A DNA stretch of 28,271 bases, taken from Candidatus Omnitrophota bacterium (GTDB lineage Bacteria > Omnitrophota > Gorgyraeia > 2-01-FULL-45-10). The stretch is from positions 1-28,271 of the forward strand of contig JAUYPN010000059.1 in the NCBI GenBank assembly GCA_030695725.1, in the 5' to 3' direction. Positions 22,603 through 28,271 of this stretch are shown here, piece after piece. The translations under genes and the position numbers were made by a program. How positions within the stretch are numbered: position 1 is the first letter of the stretch; every line of letters begins with the position of its first letter. The notes under the pieces were generated by a model. It did not search any database. It saw only the letters and a program-made list of their open reading frames with translations, and had not been told where the DNA came from.

Positions 22603-22838
22603 AACTTCGGGGTGAGGCGTAATTCCTCAACCGGCGGTGATCCTTCGACAGGCTCAGGATAAAACCCTGAGCGCAGTCAAAGGGTTTTATAGCCCGCGAC
22701 CCCCGCTGCTTCGCAAAGCGAAGCAAAGCGACGGGGGATGAACTTGTGAGATTCAAGTGCCGACCGTTCAAATTTGAGAAACAAATTTGACCTACTGCGG
22801 GTTGCAGGCGCGGCGGGATAGACGGGATGGAAGAAGTT
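22603..22838 (+). promoter_or_regulatory. FMN riboswitch (RFN element) with enlarged variable arms
   Basis: Conserved RFN blocks appear in order: P1 AACTTC/GAAGTT (22603-22608 and 22833-22838), CTTCGGGGTGAGG, AATTCCTCAACCGGCGGTGA, AGCCCGCGACC, GTGAGATTCAAGTGCCGAC and CGGGATAGACGGGATGG. FMN binding should favour the terminator at 22858-22885 and shut off rib genes. The aptamer is about 236 nt, against the usual 110-150, because three arms contain extra hairpins: 22642-22690 (repeat), 22700-22737 (CCCCCG/CGGGGG stem with GCTTCGC-AAA-GCGAAGC) and 22768-22790 (TCAAATTTG-AGAAA-CAAATTTGA). The conserved core seems intact. It sits directly upstream of ribBA, as expected. Confidence 0.92.
22642..22690. 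repeat. Palindromic repeat in the P3 arm of the FMN riboswitch
   Basis: CCTTCGACAGGCTCAGG (22642-22658) pairs with CCTGAGCGCAGTCAAAGG (22666-22683). This belongs to the widespread CCTTCGACAGGCTCAGG type of bacterial interspersed repeat. A second, mutually exclusive perfect 9-bp hairpin is ATAAAACCC (22659-22667) with GGGTTTTAT (22682-22690). Confidence 0.8.
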
Positions 22839-22857
22839 AGTTAATAGTTTGTTGTAT

Positions 22858-22885
22858 CCCCGAGGAATGGCCTCGGGGTTTTTTT
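22858..22885 (+). terminator. Riboswitch-linked intrinsic terminator
   Basis: CCCCGAGG (22858-22865), loop AATGG, CCTCGGGG (22871-22878), then seven T residues. It lies 20 bases after the riboswitch P1 helix and 70 bases before ribBA, the usual layout for transcriptional attenuation. Confidence 0.93.
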
Positions 22886-22886
22886 G

Positions 22887-22951
22887 TAGCTATCAGCTAT
22901 CAGTCGTCAGCTATCAGCAGCTGACAGCTGAAAGCTGATGACTGAAAGCTA
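22887..22951. repeat. AGCTATCAG palindromic repeat between terminator and ribBA
   Basis: The left half (TAGCTATCAGCTATCAGTCG...) and right half (...GATGACTGAAAGCTA) form an imperfect hairpin of about 30 bp with repeated AGCT-ATCAG units. It ends four bases before the ribBA ATG and leaves no Shine-Dalgarno sequence. Confidence 0.75.
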
Positions 22952-22955
22952 AAAA

Positions 22956-24152
22956 ATGAAACTAAATACAATCGCGCAAATTCTGGAAGACCTCAAGAAG
23001 GGCAGGCAGGTCATCGTCATCGATGATGAGGGCCGCGAGAACGAAGGCGACCTCATTATGGCGGGAGAGTTTGCCAAGAGTTCCGATATCAATTTCATGG
23101 CGACCCACGGGCGCGGCCTGATCTGCGTGCCCATGGAGGGTTCGAGGCTGGACGAGATAGATCTTCATCCCATGGCCGCGAACGTCCGGGACCCTTACAA
23201 GACAGGCTGGGCGATATCGTGCGACGCGAATAGCGGCGTCACGACCGGCATTTCAGCGCATGATAGGGCGCGCACTATCCAAGTGCTCTCAAACCCGAAA
23301 ACTAAGCCCGGCGACCTTTCGAAGCCGGGCCACGTCTTTCCGCTTCGGGCAAATGAGGGAGGAGTGCTGGTGAGGGCGGGACATACCGAGGCGTGCGTGG
23401 ACCTGCTGAAGATGGCGCATCTCTATCCGGTAGGAGTCATATGCGAGATCATGAACTATGACGGCACTATGGCGAGGCTCGATGACCTGATAAGATTTTC
23501 TAAAAAATTCAATCTGAAGATATGTTCGATAGCCCAGCTCATAGAATACAGAGGCAGATCAGAGAAGCTTATAAAGAAGATCGCCCAGACCATGATACCT
23601 ACGGAATGCGGTGATTTTAAAGTCCTGGTATACGAATCGATGGTCGATAAATATCACCACCTGGCTCTTGTAAAGGGTTCTCCGGCCAAGAACGGAGCGC
23701 TGGTGCGCGTCCATTCCGAATGCCTTACCGGAGACGTATTCGGCTCAAAGAGATGCGACTGCGGCGAGCAGTTGAAGCTCGCCATGAAGGTGATAGATAG
23801 ATACGGCAGCGGCGTTATCCTGTATATGAGGCAGGAGGGCCGCGGCATAGGCCTTGCGAATAAGCTGAAGGCGTATCAGCTGCAGGATAAAGGGCTCGAT
23901 ACCGTAGAGGCGAATGAGGCGCTGGGGTTCAAAGCGGACCTGCGCGATTACGGGATCGGCGCCCAGATATTGGCGGATCTCGGTTTAAGCAAGATCAGAC
24001 TCCTGACCAATAATCCCAAGAAGATAGTGGGCCTTGAAGGATATGGCCTGGAGGTGGTAGAGAGAGTTCCTCTCGTAGTGAAGCCGTCAAAGAGCAATAG
24101 AAGGTATCTCAGGACGAAGAAGGAGAAGTTGGGTCACGAAATACTGGTTTAA
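22956..24152 (+). CDS. ribBA: RibBA: DHBP synthase / GTP cyclohydrolase II
   Basis: The protein has 398 residues, standard for the bifunctional enzyme. Residues 1-200 are 3,4-dihydroxy-2-butanone 4-phosphate synthase: DDEGRENEGDL, THGRGLICVP, GVTTGISAHDRARTI and RAGHTEACVDL. Residues about 205-398 are GTP cyclohydrolase II, with zinc ligands Cys256, Cys267 and Cys269 (SECLTGD...RCDCGEQ) and RQEGRGIGLANKLKAYQLQD. It supplies both precursors of riboflavin from ribulose 5-phosphate and GTP. The first gene after the FMN riboswitch, it starts at MKLNTIAQI, where the family normally begins, but without a Shine-Dalgarno sequence because a palindrome occupies the leader. Confidence 0.96.
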   Translation: MKLNTIAQILEDLKKGRQVIVIDDEGRENEGDLIMAGEFAKSSDINFMATHGRGLICVPMEGSRLDEIDLHPMAANVRDPYKTGWAISCDANSGVTTGISAHDRARTIQVLSNPKTKPGDLSKPGHVFPLRANEGGVLVRAGHTEACVDLLKMAHLYPVGVICEIMNYDGTMARLDDLIRFSKKFNLKICSIAQLIEYRGRSEKLIKKIAQTMIPTECGDFKVLVYESMVDKYHHLALVKGSPAKNGALVRVHSECLTGDVFGSKRCDCGEQLKLAMKVIDRYGSGVILYMRQEGRGIGLANKLKAYQLQDKGLDTVEANEALGFKADLRDYGIGAQILADLGLSKIRLLTNNPKKIVGLEGYGLEVVERVPLVVKPSKSNRRYLRTKKEKLGHEILV

Positions 24153-24170
24153 AAAAAGGAGGGTAGGAGT

Positions 24171-24635
24171 ATGGCAAATCTGATAAAAGCTGATCTGATA
24201 GCAAAAGGGAAGAAGTTCGCTATAGCGATATCGCGCTTTAACGAATTCATATCGGCGAATCTGCTCGATGGGTGTGTCGATACTCTCACAAGGCACGGCG
24301 TGCAGGAAGCGGCTGTGGACGTTGTGTGGGTGCCGGGCGCTTTCGAGATCCCGCTGGCCGCTTTGAAGTTGGCCAAGTCGAAGAAGTACGACGCAGTGAT
24401 CTGTCTGGGCACGGTGATCAGGGGTTCGACGCCGCACTTTGAGTTCGTGGCGAGCGAGGCAGCAAAAGGCGTGGCGAAGATATCGCTAGATACGTCGGTG
24501 CCGTGCATATTCGGCGTGATAACTGCCGATACACTGGAGCAGGCCATAGAGAGAGCCGGTACAAAGGACGGTAATAAAGGGCGTGACGCGGCGATCTCGG
24601 CGATCGAGATGGCAAATCTGATGGGAAAGATATAA
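24171..24635 (+). CDS. ribH: 6,7-dimethyl-8-ribityllumazine synthase RibH
   Basis: The protein has 154 residues. The motifs SRFNEFISANLLDG, WVPGAFEIPLAA, CLGTVIRGSTPHFEFV (with the catalytic His) and GVITADTLEQAIERAG are diagnostic. It condenses the RibD-derived pyrimidine with the RibB product. AGGAGGGTAGGAG before the ATG is a very strong ribosome binding site. The usual 60-mer capsid form is expected but cannot be seen from sequence. Next in line after ribBA. Confidence 0.97.
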   Translation: MANLIKADLIAKGKKFAIAISRFNEFISANLLDGCVDTLTRHGVQEAAVDVVWVPGAFEIPLAALKLAKSKKYDAVICLGTVIRGSTPHFEFVASEAAKGVAKISLDTSVPCIFGVITADTLEQAIERAGTKDGNKGRDAAISAIEMANLMGKI

Positions 24636-24646
24636 AGGAGCCCACT

Positions 24647-25066
24647 ATGCGCAAGAGGACCAAAGCGAGGGAGTACGCGCTGCAGATATTATATGCCGTG
24701 GATATCGTCAAGGACGATCCCAAAGACTGCGTTGAACGTTTCTGGGAAGGTAACGAAGAGTCCTCGGCCGAGGTAAAGAAGTTCGCCGCCGGCCTTGTCC
24801 TCGGAGTGGCGGATAAGAAGAAAGAGATCGACAGGATGATAGCCAAATATGCCACGAACTGGCAGCTCGACAGGATGGCCGTCATCGACAGAAACGTCCT
24901 GCGGTTTGCCGTCTATGAGCTTCTCTACGCGAAGGATATCCCTCCGAAGGTCTCGATAAACGAGGCGATCGATATCGCAAAGAAGTTCGGAGGACCAGAC
25001 TCCGGCAAGTTCGTGAACGGCATTCTCGACAAGATCAACAAGACGGAACGCAAAGAACCCGAATGA
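24647..25066 (+). CDS. nusB: Transcription antitermination factor NusB
   Basis: The protein has 139 residues. Typical NusB features are RTKAREYALQILYAVDI at the start, then NWQLDRMAVIDRNVLRFAVYEL and SINEAIDIAKKFGGPDSGKFVNGILDKI. It binds BoxA RNA with NusE (S10) to prevent termination in rRNA operons. ribH-nusB adjacency is common across bacteria. The stop overlaps the next ATG (ATGA), indicating coupled translation. AAGGAG lies before the start. Confidence 0.95.
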   Translation: MRKRTKAREYALQILYAVDIVKDDPKDCVERFWEGNEESSAEVKKFAAGLVLGVADKKKEIDRMIAKYATNWQLDRMAVIDRNVLRFAVYELLYAKDIPPKVSINEAIDIAKKFGGPDSGKFVNGILDKINKTERKEPE

Positions 25067-25926
25067 TCCCTAAGTACGCGGACCTGCACGTCCACACATT
25101 CTACTCAGATTCCACATTCTCTCCCGAGGAGGTCGTCTTCTGCGCTAAAGATAAAGGTCTGGCCGCGATAGCCATATGCGATCATGATACGGTGGACGGT
25201 ATAGATCCGTGCATGGTCGCGGGTCTGGAAAAAGGCGTGGAGATAATACCCGGGATAGAGATGTCGGTGGAGAAGATGGACGCGGAGATCCATGTATTGG
25301 GGTACTTCATAGACTGGAAACAGGACTGGCTGCGTAAAAAACTTAAAAGTATCCAGGATTCGAGAGTGGAGCGGATCTTCATTATGATGGGGAAACTGAA
25401 TGCCATGGGCGTAAAAGTGGACGCCGAAGAAGTCTTCAGGATAGCCGTAAACAAGGGCTCCGTAGGCAGGCTTCATGTCGCCAAGGCTATGTTGAGTTCC
25501 GGGGCCATAAAGAACTTAAGAGAGGCCTTTAACAAATATATAGGTTTTGCGAAACCATGTTATGTCCCATATACCAAATTATCCCCCAAAGAGACGATGG
25601 AGCTTATATTGAAAGCCGGCGGAGTGCCGGTGATAGCGCACCCCGACCTGATAGGGAACGATAGCTACATAGGTGAATTCATAGATCACGGATTGAGGGG
25701 CCTTGAGGTCTACCATACGGATCACAAACCTCATATTTCCAAACGATATGAAACGATGGCAAAGGAGCTGGGCCTTATGATGACCGGCGGATCCGATTGT
25801 CATGGCATGGGCAAGGGCAGGATCCTGATGGGGACGGTTCGCGTGCCGTATGAACTGGTTGAAAAACTTAAAGAGGAATCCAGGAAGATAAGAGATGACC
25901 CTTCGGCGCGGCCAATACGTAAATAA
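25063..25926 (+). CDS. PHP-domain phosphoesterase (RNase AM/TrpH-like)
   Basis: The protein has 287 residues. PHP metal-binding motifs occur in order: DLHVHTFYSDS (8-18), CDHDTVDG (about 39), PGIEMS (about 65), IHVLGY, VIAHPDL and GGSDCHG. The insertion and length match the YciV/TrpH group (5'-3' exoribonuclease RNase AM or 3',5'-nucleotide phosphatase) rather than DNA polymerase PHP domains or histidinol phosphatase. It is probably a cytoplasmic Mn-dependent phosphoesterase. The start overlaps nusB by four bases. Its place in a riboflavin operon may be incidental, although a phosphatase step of riboflavin synthesis has no dedicated gene here. That link is speculative. Confidence 0.87.
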   Translation: MIPKYADLHVHTFYSDSTFSPEEVVFCAKDKGLAAIAICDHDTVDGIDPCMVAGLEKGVEIIPGIEMSVEKMDAEIHVLGYFIDWKQDWLRKKLKSIQDSRVERIFIMMGKLNAMGVKVDAEEVFRIAVNKGSVGRLHVAKAMLSSGAIKNLREAFNKYIGFAKPCYVPYTKLSPKETMELILKAGGVPVIAHPDLIGNDSYIGEFIDHGLRGLEVYHTDHKPHISKRYETMAKELGLMMTGGSDCHGMGKGRILMGTVRVPYELVEKLKEESRKIRDDPSARPIRK

Positions 25927-25941
25927 AGGCCTTGCTCAGGG

Positions 25942-25967
25942 TCATGGTGAGCGGAGTCGAACCATGA
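25942..25967. repeat. Palindromic repeat supplying the ribD start region
   Basis: TCATGGT (25942-25948) and ACCATGA (25961-25967) are perfect arms around GAGCGGAGTCGA. With upstream TTGCTCAGGG, this matches the common CAGGGTCATGGTGAGC...GTCGAACCATGA repeat type. The ribD ATG (25964-25966) is in the right arm and a Shine-Dalgarno-like GGAG (25953-25956) is in the loop. Confidence 0.85.
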
Positions 25968-26992
25968 ATATCGATCATAAATATATGGCTCTCGCGATAA
26001 AGCTGGCCAAAAAAGCCGAAGGCATGACTAGCCCGAATCCAATAGTCGGCGCCATCGTAGTTAAGAACGGAAGAATAGTGGGTCGCGGCTATCATAAGGG
26101 CCCGGGTCTTGCGCACGCCGAGATCAATGCGTTTCGTCAGTCCGGCACCAAAGCAAGGGGCGCTACGCTCTACGTTACCCTGGAGCCGTGCTGCCATTTC
26201 GGACGCACCCCTCCCTGTACGGATGCCGTCATAAAGAGCGGTATCAAACGTGTCGTCGCCGCCATGATAGACCCGAACCCTGTAAATAACGGAAGCGGTA
26301 TCAGGGAGCTTAAGAGACACGGTATAAAGACGGAGGTCGGCTCTCTCGCCGAGGATGCCATGGCGATGAACAGGCCCTATATAAAATTTATAACCAAAAG
26401 AATTCCGTTCGTGACGGTCAAGGTCGCCCAGAGCCTCGATGGTAAGATCGCCACCAGGACGGGTGATTCAAAATGGATATCATCCGATGACTCCCGGCGC
26501 TATGTCCACGAATTGAGGAGAATGTCGGATGCCGTGATGGTCGGCGCAAATACCGTAAAGATGGACGATCCGCTGCTTTTGAGTAGGATACGTGGAAAGC
26601 AGCCTGTCAGGGTGATCGTCAGCGGCAGATCGGGTATTTCTTCCGGCGCGAAAGTCTTCTCGGATCCGAATAAGTCTCCCGTGATAGTGGTGGGTCCCTG
26701 CGGGCGTTCGGGGAAAAAGGTGGACTTGAATAAATTAATGAAGGCGCTGGCAAAGAGAGACATAACCAATGTTCTCGTGGAAGGCGGCGGTGAATTGATA
26801 GCGAGCCTTGTGAAAGAGGGTCTCGTGGACAGGTTCCTAGTATTTGTAGCTCCGAAGATAATCGGCGGCCGGGACGCCAAGACGGCGGTAGAGGGAGACG
26901 GTATAGAGAAGATAAAGGATGCGGTTATTCTTAAGAATATCTCCGTGAAGAGGTTCAAAAGCGATATATTGATAGAGGCCGAGACACAATAA
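25964..26992 (+). CDS. ribD: RibD: pyrimidine deaminase / reductase
   Basis: The protein has 342 residues. The N-terminal deaminase domain has zinc ligands His51 (HAE, with catalytic Glu53), Cys76 (PCC) and Cys85 (PPC). The C-terminal reductase domain has VKVAQSLDGKIAT, DSKWISSDDSR, DAVMVGANTV and VEGGGELIASL. It performs the second and third steps of the riboflavin pathway (deamination and side-chain reduction). The ATG at 25964 was chosen because family members start just before MxxAI.LA. A longer frame from 25895 would overlap the PHP gene and translate the repeat. The start codon is embedded in that palindrome. The stop overlaps ribE by one base (TAATG). Confidence 0.95.
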   Translation: MNIDHKYMALAIKLAKKAEGMTSPNPIVGAIVVKNGRIVGRGYHKGPGLAHAEINAFRQSGTKARGATLYVTLEPCCHFGRTPPCTDAVIKSGIKRVVAAMIDPNPVNNGSGIRELKRHGIKTEVGSLAEDAMAMNRPYIKFITKRIPFVTVKVAQSLDGKIATRTGDSKWISSDDSRRYVHELRRMSDAVMVGANTVKMDDPLLLSRIRGKQPVRVIVSGRSGISSGAKVFSDPNKSPVIVVGPCGRSGKKVDLNKLMKALAKRDITNVLVEGGGELIASLVKEGLVDRFLVFVAPKIIGGRDAKTAVEGDGIEKIKDAVILKNISVKRFKSDILIEAETQ

Positions 26993-27573
26993 TGTTCACA
27001 GGAATTGTAAAAGAACTGGGGAAGGTTCACCGGATATCCGGTTTGGGGGGCACCTATAAATTATCCATCGAGGCAAAGGATATTGCGGGCTGGGTAAATA
27101 TAGGGGAGAGCGTGGCCGTTAACGGCATCTGTCTGACATTGACCGGTAAGAATAAAACGATAATGGACTTTGATGTCATGGGCGAGACCTTCAAGAGGAC
27201 GAATATTTCGAAACTAAGATACGGCGAATCCGTTAATTTGGAGGGCGCTCTAAGGGCGGGAGATCAGCTGGGAGGCCATTTCGTTACCGGGCATATAGAC
27301 TGCGTAGGGAGGATAAAGGATATAAAGTACAGAGGCGATAATTATTCGATAGAAGTCGCTTACCCTGCGGAGTATAAAAAATTGGTCGTCGAAAAAGGCT
27401 CTATAGCTTTAGACGGCATAAGCCTCACCGTCGGCACCGTTGGCGCAGGCGGCGCCGTAGTCCATATAATACCTCACACGCTTAAGGTTACGACTCTCGG
27501 GTCCAAGAGAGCTGGCGACGAAGTGAATATAGAGTTTGACGTCATAGGTAAATACGTAGCCGGTTTAGTGTAA
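26992..27573 (+). CDS. ribE: Riboflavin synthase alpha chain RibE
   Basis: The protein has 193 residues with two lumazine-binding barrels. It opens with MFTGIVKELGKV. The first barrel has VNGICLTLTG and GGHFVTGHIDCVG, and the second has ALDGISLTVGTV and HTLKVTTLG. It dismutates two molecules of 6,7-dimethyl-8-ribityllumazine into riboflavin and completes the set ribBA, ribH, ribD, ribE. The start overlaps the ribD stop codon. The bifunctional kinase RibF is not in the window. Confidence 0.95.
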   Translation: MFTGIVKELGKVHRISGLGGTYKLSIEAKDIAGWVNIGESVAVNGICLTLTGKNKTIMDFDVMGETFKRTNISKLRYGESVNLEGALRAGDQLGGHFVTGHIDCVGRIKDIKYRGDNYSIEVAYPAEYKKLVVEKGSIALDGISLTVGTVGAGGAVVHIIPHTLKVTTLGSKRAGDEVNIEFDVIGKYVAGLV

Positions 27574-27578
27574 TAAAT

Positions 27579-27608
27579 TTGCAAATTGCCGCCTTTTCAT
27601 GGTATATT
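27579..27608 (+). promoter_or_regulatory. Promoter of the TIGR04073-like gene
   Basis: TTGCAA (27579-27584) and TATATT (27603-27608), 18 bases apart, begin right after the ribE stop. The predicted start is near 27615, just ahead of the CCTGCCTG palindrome. Confidence 0.6.
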
Positions 27609-27620
27609 CTATCTTAATAG

Positions 27621-27640
27621 CCTGCCTGTCGGCAGGCAGG
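27621..27640. repeat. CCTGCCTG-TCGG-CAGGCAGG palindrome next to a ribosome binding site
   Basis: Perfect 8-bp arms with a TCGG loop. This is a common interspersed palindrome type in several uncultured phyla (from general knowledge). It directly abuts GAGGAG (27641-27646), the ribosome binding site of the next gene, and would be at the 5' end of its mRNA. Confidence 0.85.
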
Positions 27641-27651
27641 GAGGAGACAGG

Positions 27652-28008
27652 ATGACGAAGAAACTATTTTTCACCGCAGTCATATTATCGTTGATCGTAA
27701 TTTCGGCAACGCCGGCTTTTTGCGATGAGCTCAGCCCAAAATTTAATGGCCCGGCGGAAAAATTAGGCAGAGGCCTATGTAACATGCTGACCTTCCCGTT
27801 AGAGGTTCCCGAGCAGATCTCGAGGGTGAACAATTCGGACGGCCCTTTTGCCGCCAGCACCATAGGGGTTTTAAAAGGCCTCGGCTCGGCGATCGGCAGG
27901 GCATGCGTTGGCGTCTTTGAGACGGCAACGTTTATGTTCCCCGGGCCAAAGAATTATGATTCTGTATTGAAGGATCCCGAGTACTTTCTGGAAAGCAGCA
28001 ACTTCTAA
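27652..28008 (+). CDS. Exosortase system-associated protein, TIGR04073-like
   Basis: The protein has 118 residues. Residues 1-22 are a signal peptide (MTKK, hydrophobic core, PAFCDE). The mature part has the TIGR04073 pattern: KLGRGLCNMLTFPLEVPEQI, a Gly-rich middle (VLKGLGSAIGRACVGVFETATF) and an ending FPGPKNYDSVLKDPEYF. Family members occur in genomes with exosortase/PEP-CTERM sorting, mainly in the PVC group, and their function is unknown. GGAGGAG upstream of 27652 fixes this start. A longer frame from 27586 would only translate the palindrome. It has its own promoter and terminator. Confidence 0.82.
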   Translation: MTKKLFFTAVILSLIVISATPAFCDELSPKFNGPAEKLGRGLCNMLTFPLEVPEQISRVNNSDGPFAASTIGVLKGLGSAIGRACVGVFETATFMFPGPKNYDSVLKDPEYFLESSNF

Positions 28009-28015
28009 TTCTTAT

Positions 28016-28056
28016 GCTCCCGGTGGAAAGATGATCGTTCGGGAGCGTATTTTTTG
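28016..28056 (+). terminator. Intrinsic terminator after the TIGR04073-like gene
   Basis: GCTCCCG (28016-28022) pairs with CGGGAGC (28040-28046), followed by GTATTTTTT. The 17-base loop is large, but the T run and position 8 bases after the stop support it. Confidence 0.75.
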
Positions 28057-28075
28057 ACATCTCTTCGTTTTTCAA

Positions 28076-28104
28076 TTGCCTGCCTTTTTCTCTTATGCTA
28101 CAAT
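28076..28104 (+). promoter_or_regulatory. Promoter upstream of the 81-bp tandem repeat
   Basis: TTGCCT (28076-28081) and TACAAT (28099-28104) have a 17-base spacer. Transcription would start near 28111 and run into the tRNA-like repeat units. Confidence 0.55.
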
Positions 28105-28124
28105 ATTATGTTAACTCTGAAGTT

Positions 28125-28271
28125 TGCCTACAACGAATTGCAAATAGTATACAACGGGGCGTAGCGCAGCTGGCTACTCTGGCTTTTACAGAGGAAAAGC
28201 CAGAGTGCCTACAACGAATTGTAAATAGTATACAACGGGGCGTAGCGCAGCTGGCTACTCTGGTTTTTCCA
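28125..28271 (+). repeat. Tandem 81-bp repeat with tRNA 5'-half-like segment (continues past window)
   Basis: Unit 1 is 28125-28205. Unit 2 begins at 28206 and is cut by the window end after 66 bases. The units match at all but one of the first 57 positions (GAATTGCAAA against GAATTGTAAA) and then diverge in the hairpin. Each contains GGGGCGTAGCGCAGCTGGCT, which looks like a tRNA acceptor 5' strand plus D arm up to the conserved GG. Instead of closing the D stem, unit 1 continues into an 11-bp hairpin CTCTGGCTTTT-ACAGAGG-AAAAGCCAGAG. No anticodon or T arm is present within the window. It could be degenerate tRNA gene duplications, attachment-site remnants, or a structured RNA array. Confidence 0.75.

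Noticed and set aside
25895..25963. Longer ribD start overlapping the PHP gene
   Set aside because: The extra 23 residues overlap the PHP gene end and translate a palindromic repeat. RibD homology begins after 25964.
27586..27651. Longer start of the TIGR04073-like gene
   Set aside because: It would begin between the -35 and -10 boxes, translate the CCTGCCTG palindrome and bury the signal peptide. GGAGGAG supports 27652.
28125..28271. CRISPR array
   Set aside because: Unit length is 81 bp with nearly the whole unit repeated and no distinct spacers or cas genes. It fits a tandem repeat better.

Overview
The window looks like bacterial chromosomal DNA, most likely from Candidatus Omnitrophota (formerly OP3) or a close relative in the PVC neighbourhood. 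This is an inference. It rests on a very large secreted protein punctuated by RLSASG peptides, on a TIGR04073-type exosortase-associated protein, on AUA-rich Ile codon use, and on many short palindromic repeats that lie inside genes as well as between them. No 16S rRNA or other decisive marker is present.

Layout: (1) 1-4770: the tail of an unknown gene, a tRNA-Ala(CGC), then a co-directional run of an exported Memo-AMMECR1 fusion, a membrane-anchored protein with three repeats, rsmE and mtaB. (2) 4780-10317: a promoter, then fabG-acpP-fabF (fatty acid elongation), then acyl-CoA dehydrogenase-etfB-etfA. EtfA carries an N-terminal two-cluster ferredoxin domain, so the last three genes have the make-up of a CarCDE-like, possibly electron-bifurcating, acyl-CoA dehydrogenase/ETF complex. 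(3) 10349-16467: a strong promoter and a 2007-residue secreted multi-domain protein of unknown function. (4) 16576-20793: a small coiled-coil protein and SMC, with convergent smc and GAF-GGDEF genes overlapping by 20 bp. (5) 21953-22955: a 1-kb region without a convincing protein gene. It holds two large inverted-repeat structures, a consensus promoter, an FMN riboswitch with its terminator, and another palindrome. (6) 22956-28008: a riboflavin operon, ribBA-ribH-nusB-PHP phosphoesterase-ribD-ribE, then a TIGR04073-like exported protein with its own promoter and terminator. (7) 28076-28271: a promoter and a tandem 81-bp repeat whose unit contains a tRNA 5'-half-like sequence.

The most striking theme is the number of unrelated short palindromic repeats placed where they should matter. 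They are read in frame as peptide inserts in the Memo gene (two different elements), mtaB and the giant protein (five clear copies plus one degenerate copy, as RLSASGA linkers). They enlarge variable arms of the FMN riboswitch, separate its terminator from ribBA, supply the start codon and Shine-Dalgarno-like GGAG of ribD, and abut the ribosome binding site of the last gene. The pattern resembles the in-frame palindromic elements known from Rickettsia, but here several sequence families are involved.

No CRISPR array, cas gene, transposase, integrase or recognisable defence system was seen. Most metabolic genes are ordinary. The unusual material is the giant protein with its DNA-repeat-encoded linkers, the structured 1-kb spacer and the repeat at the right edge.
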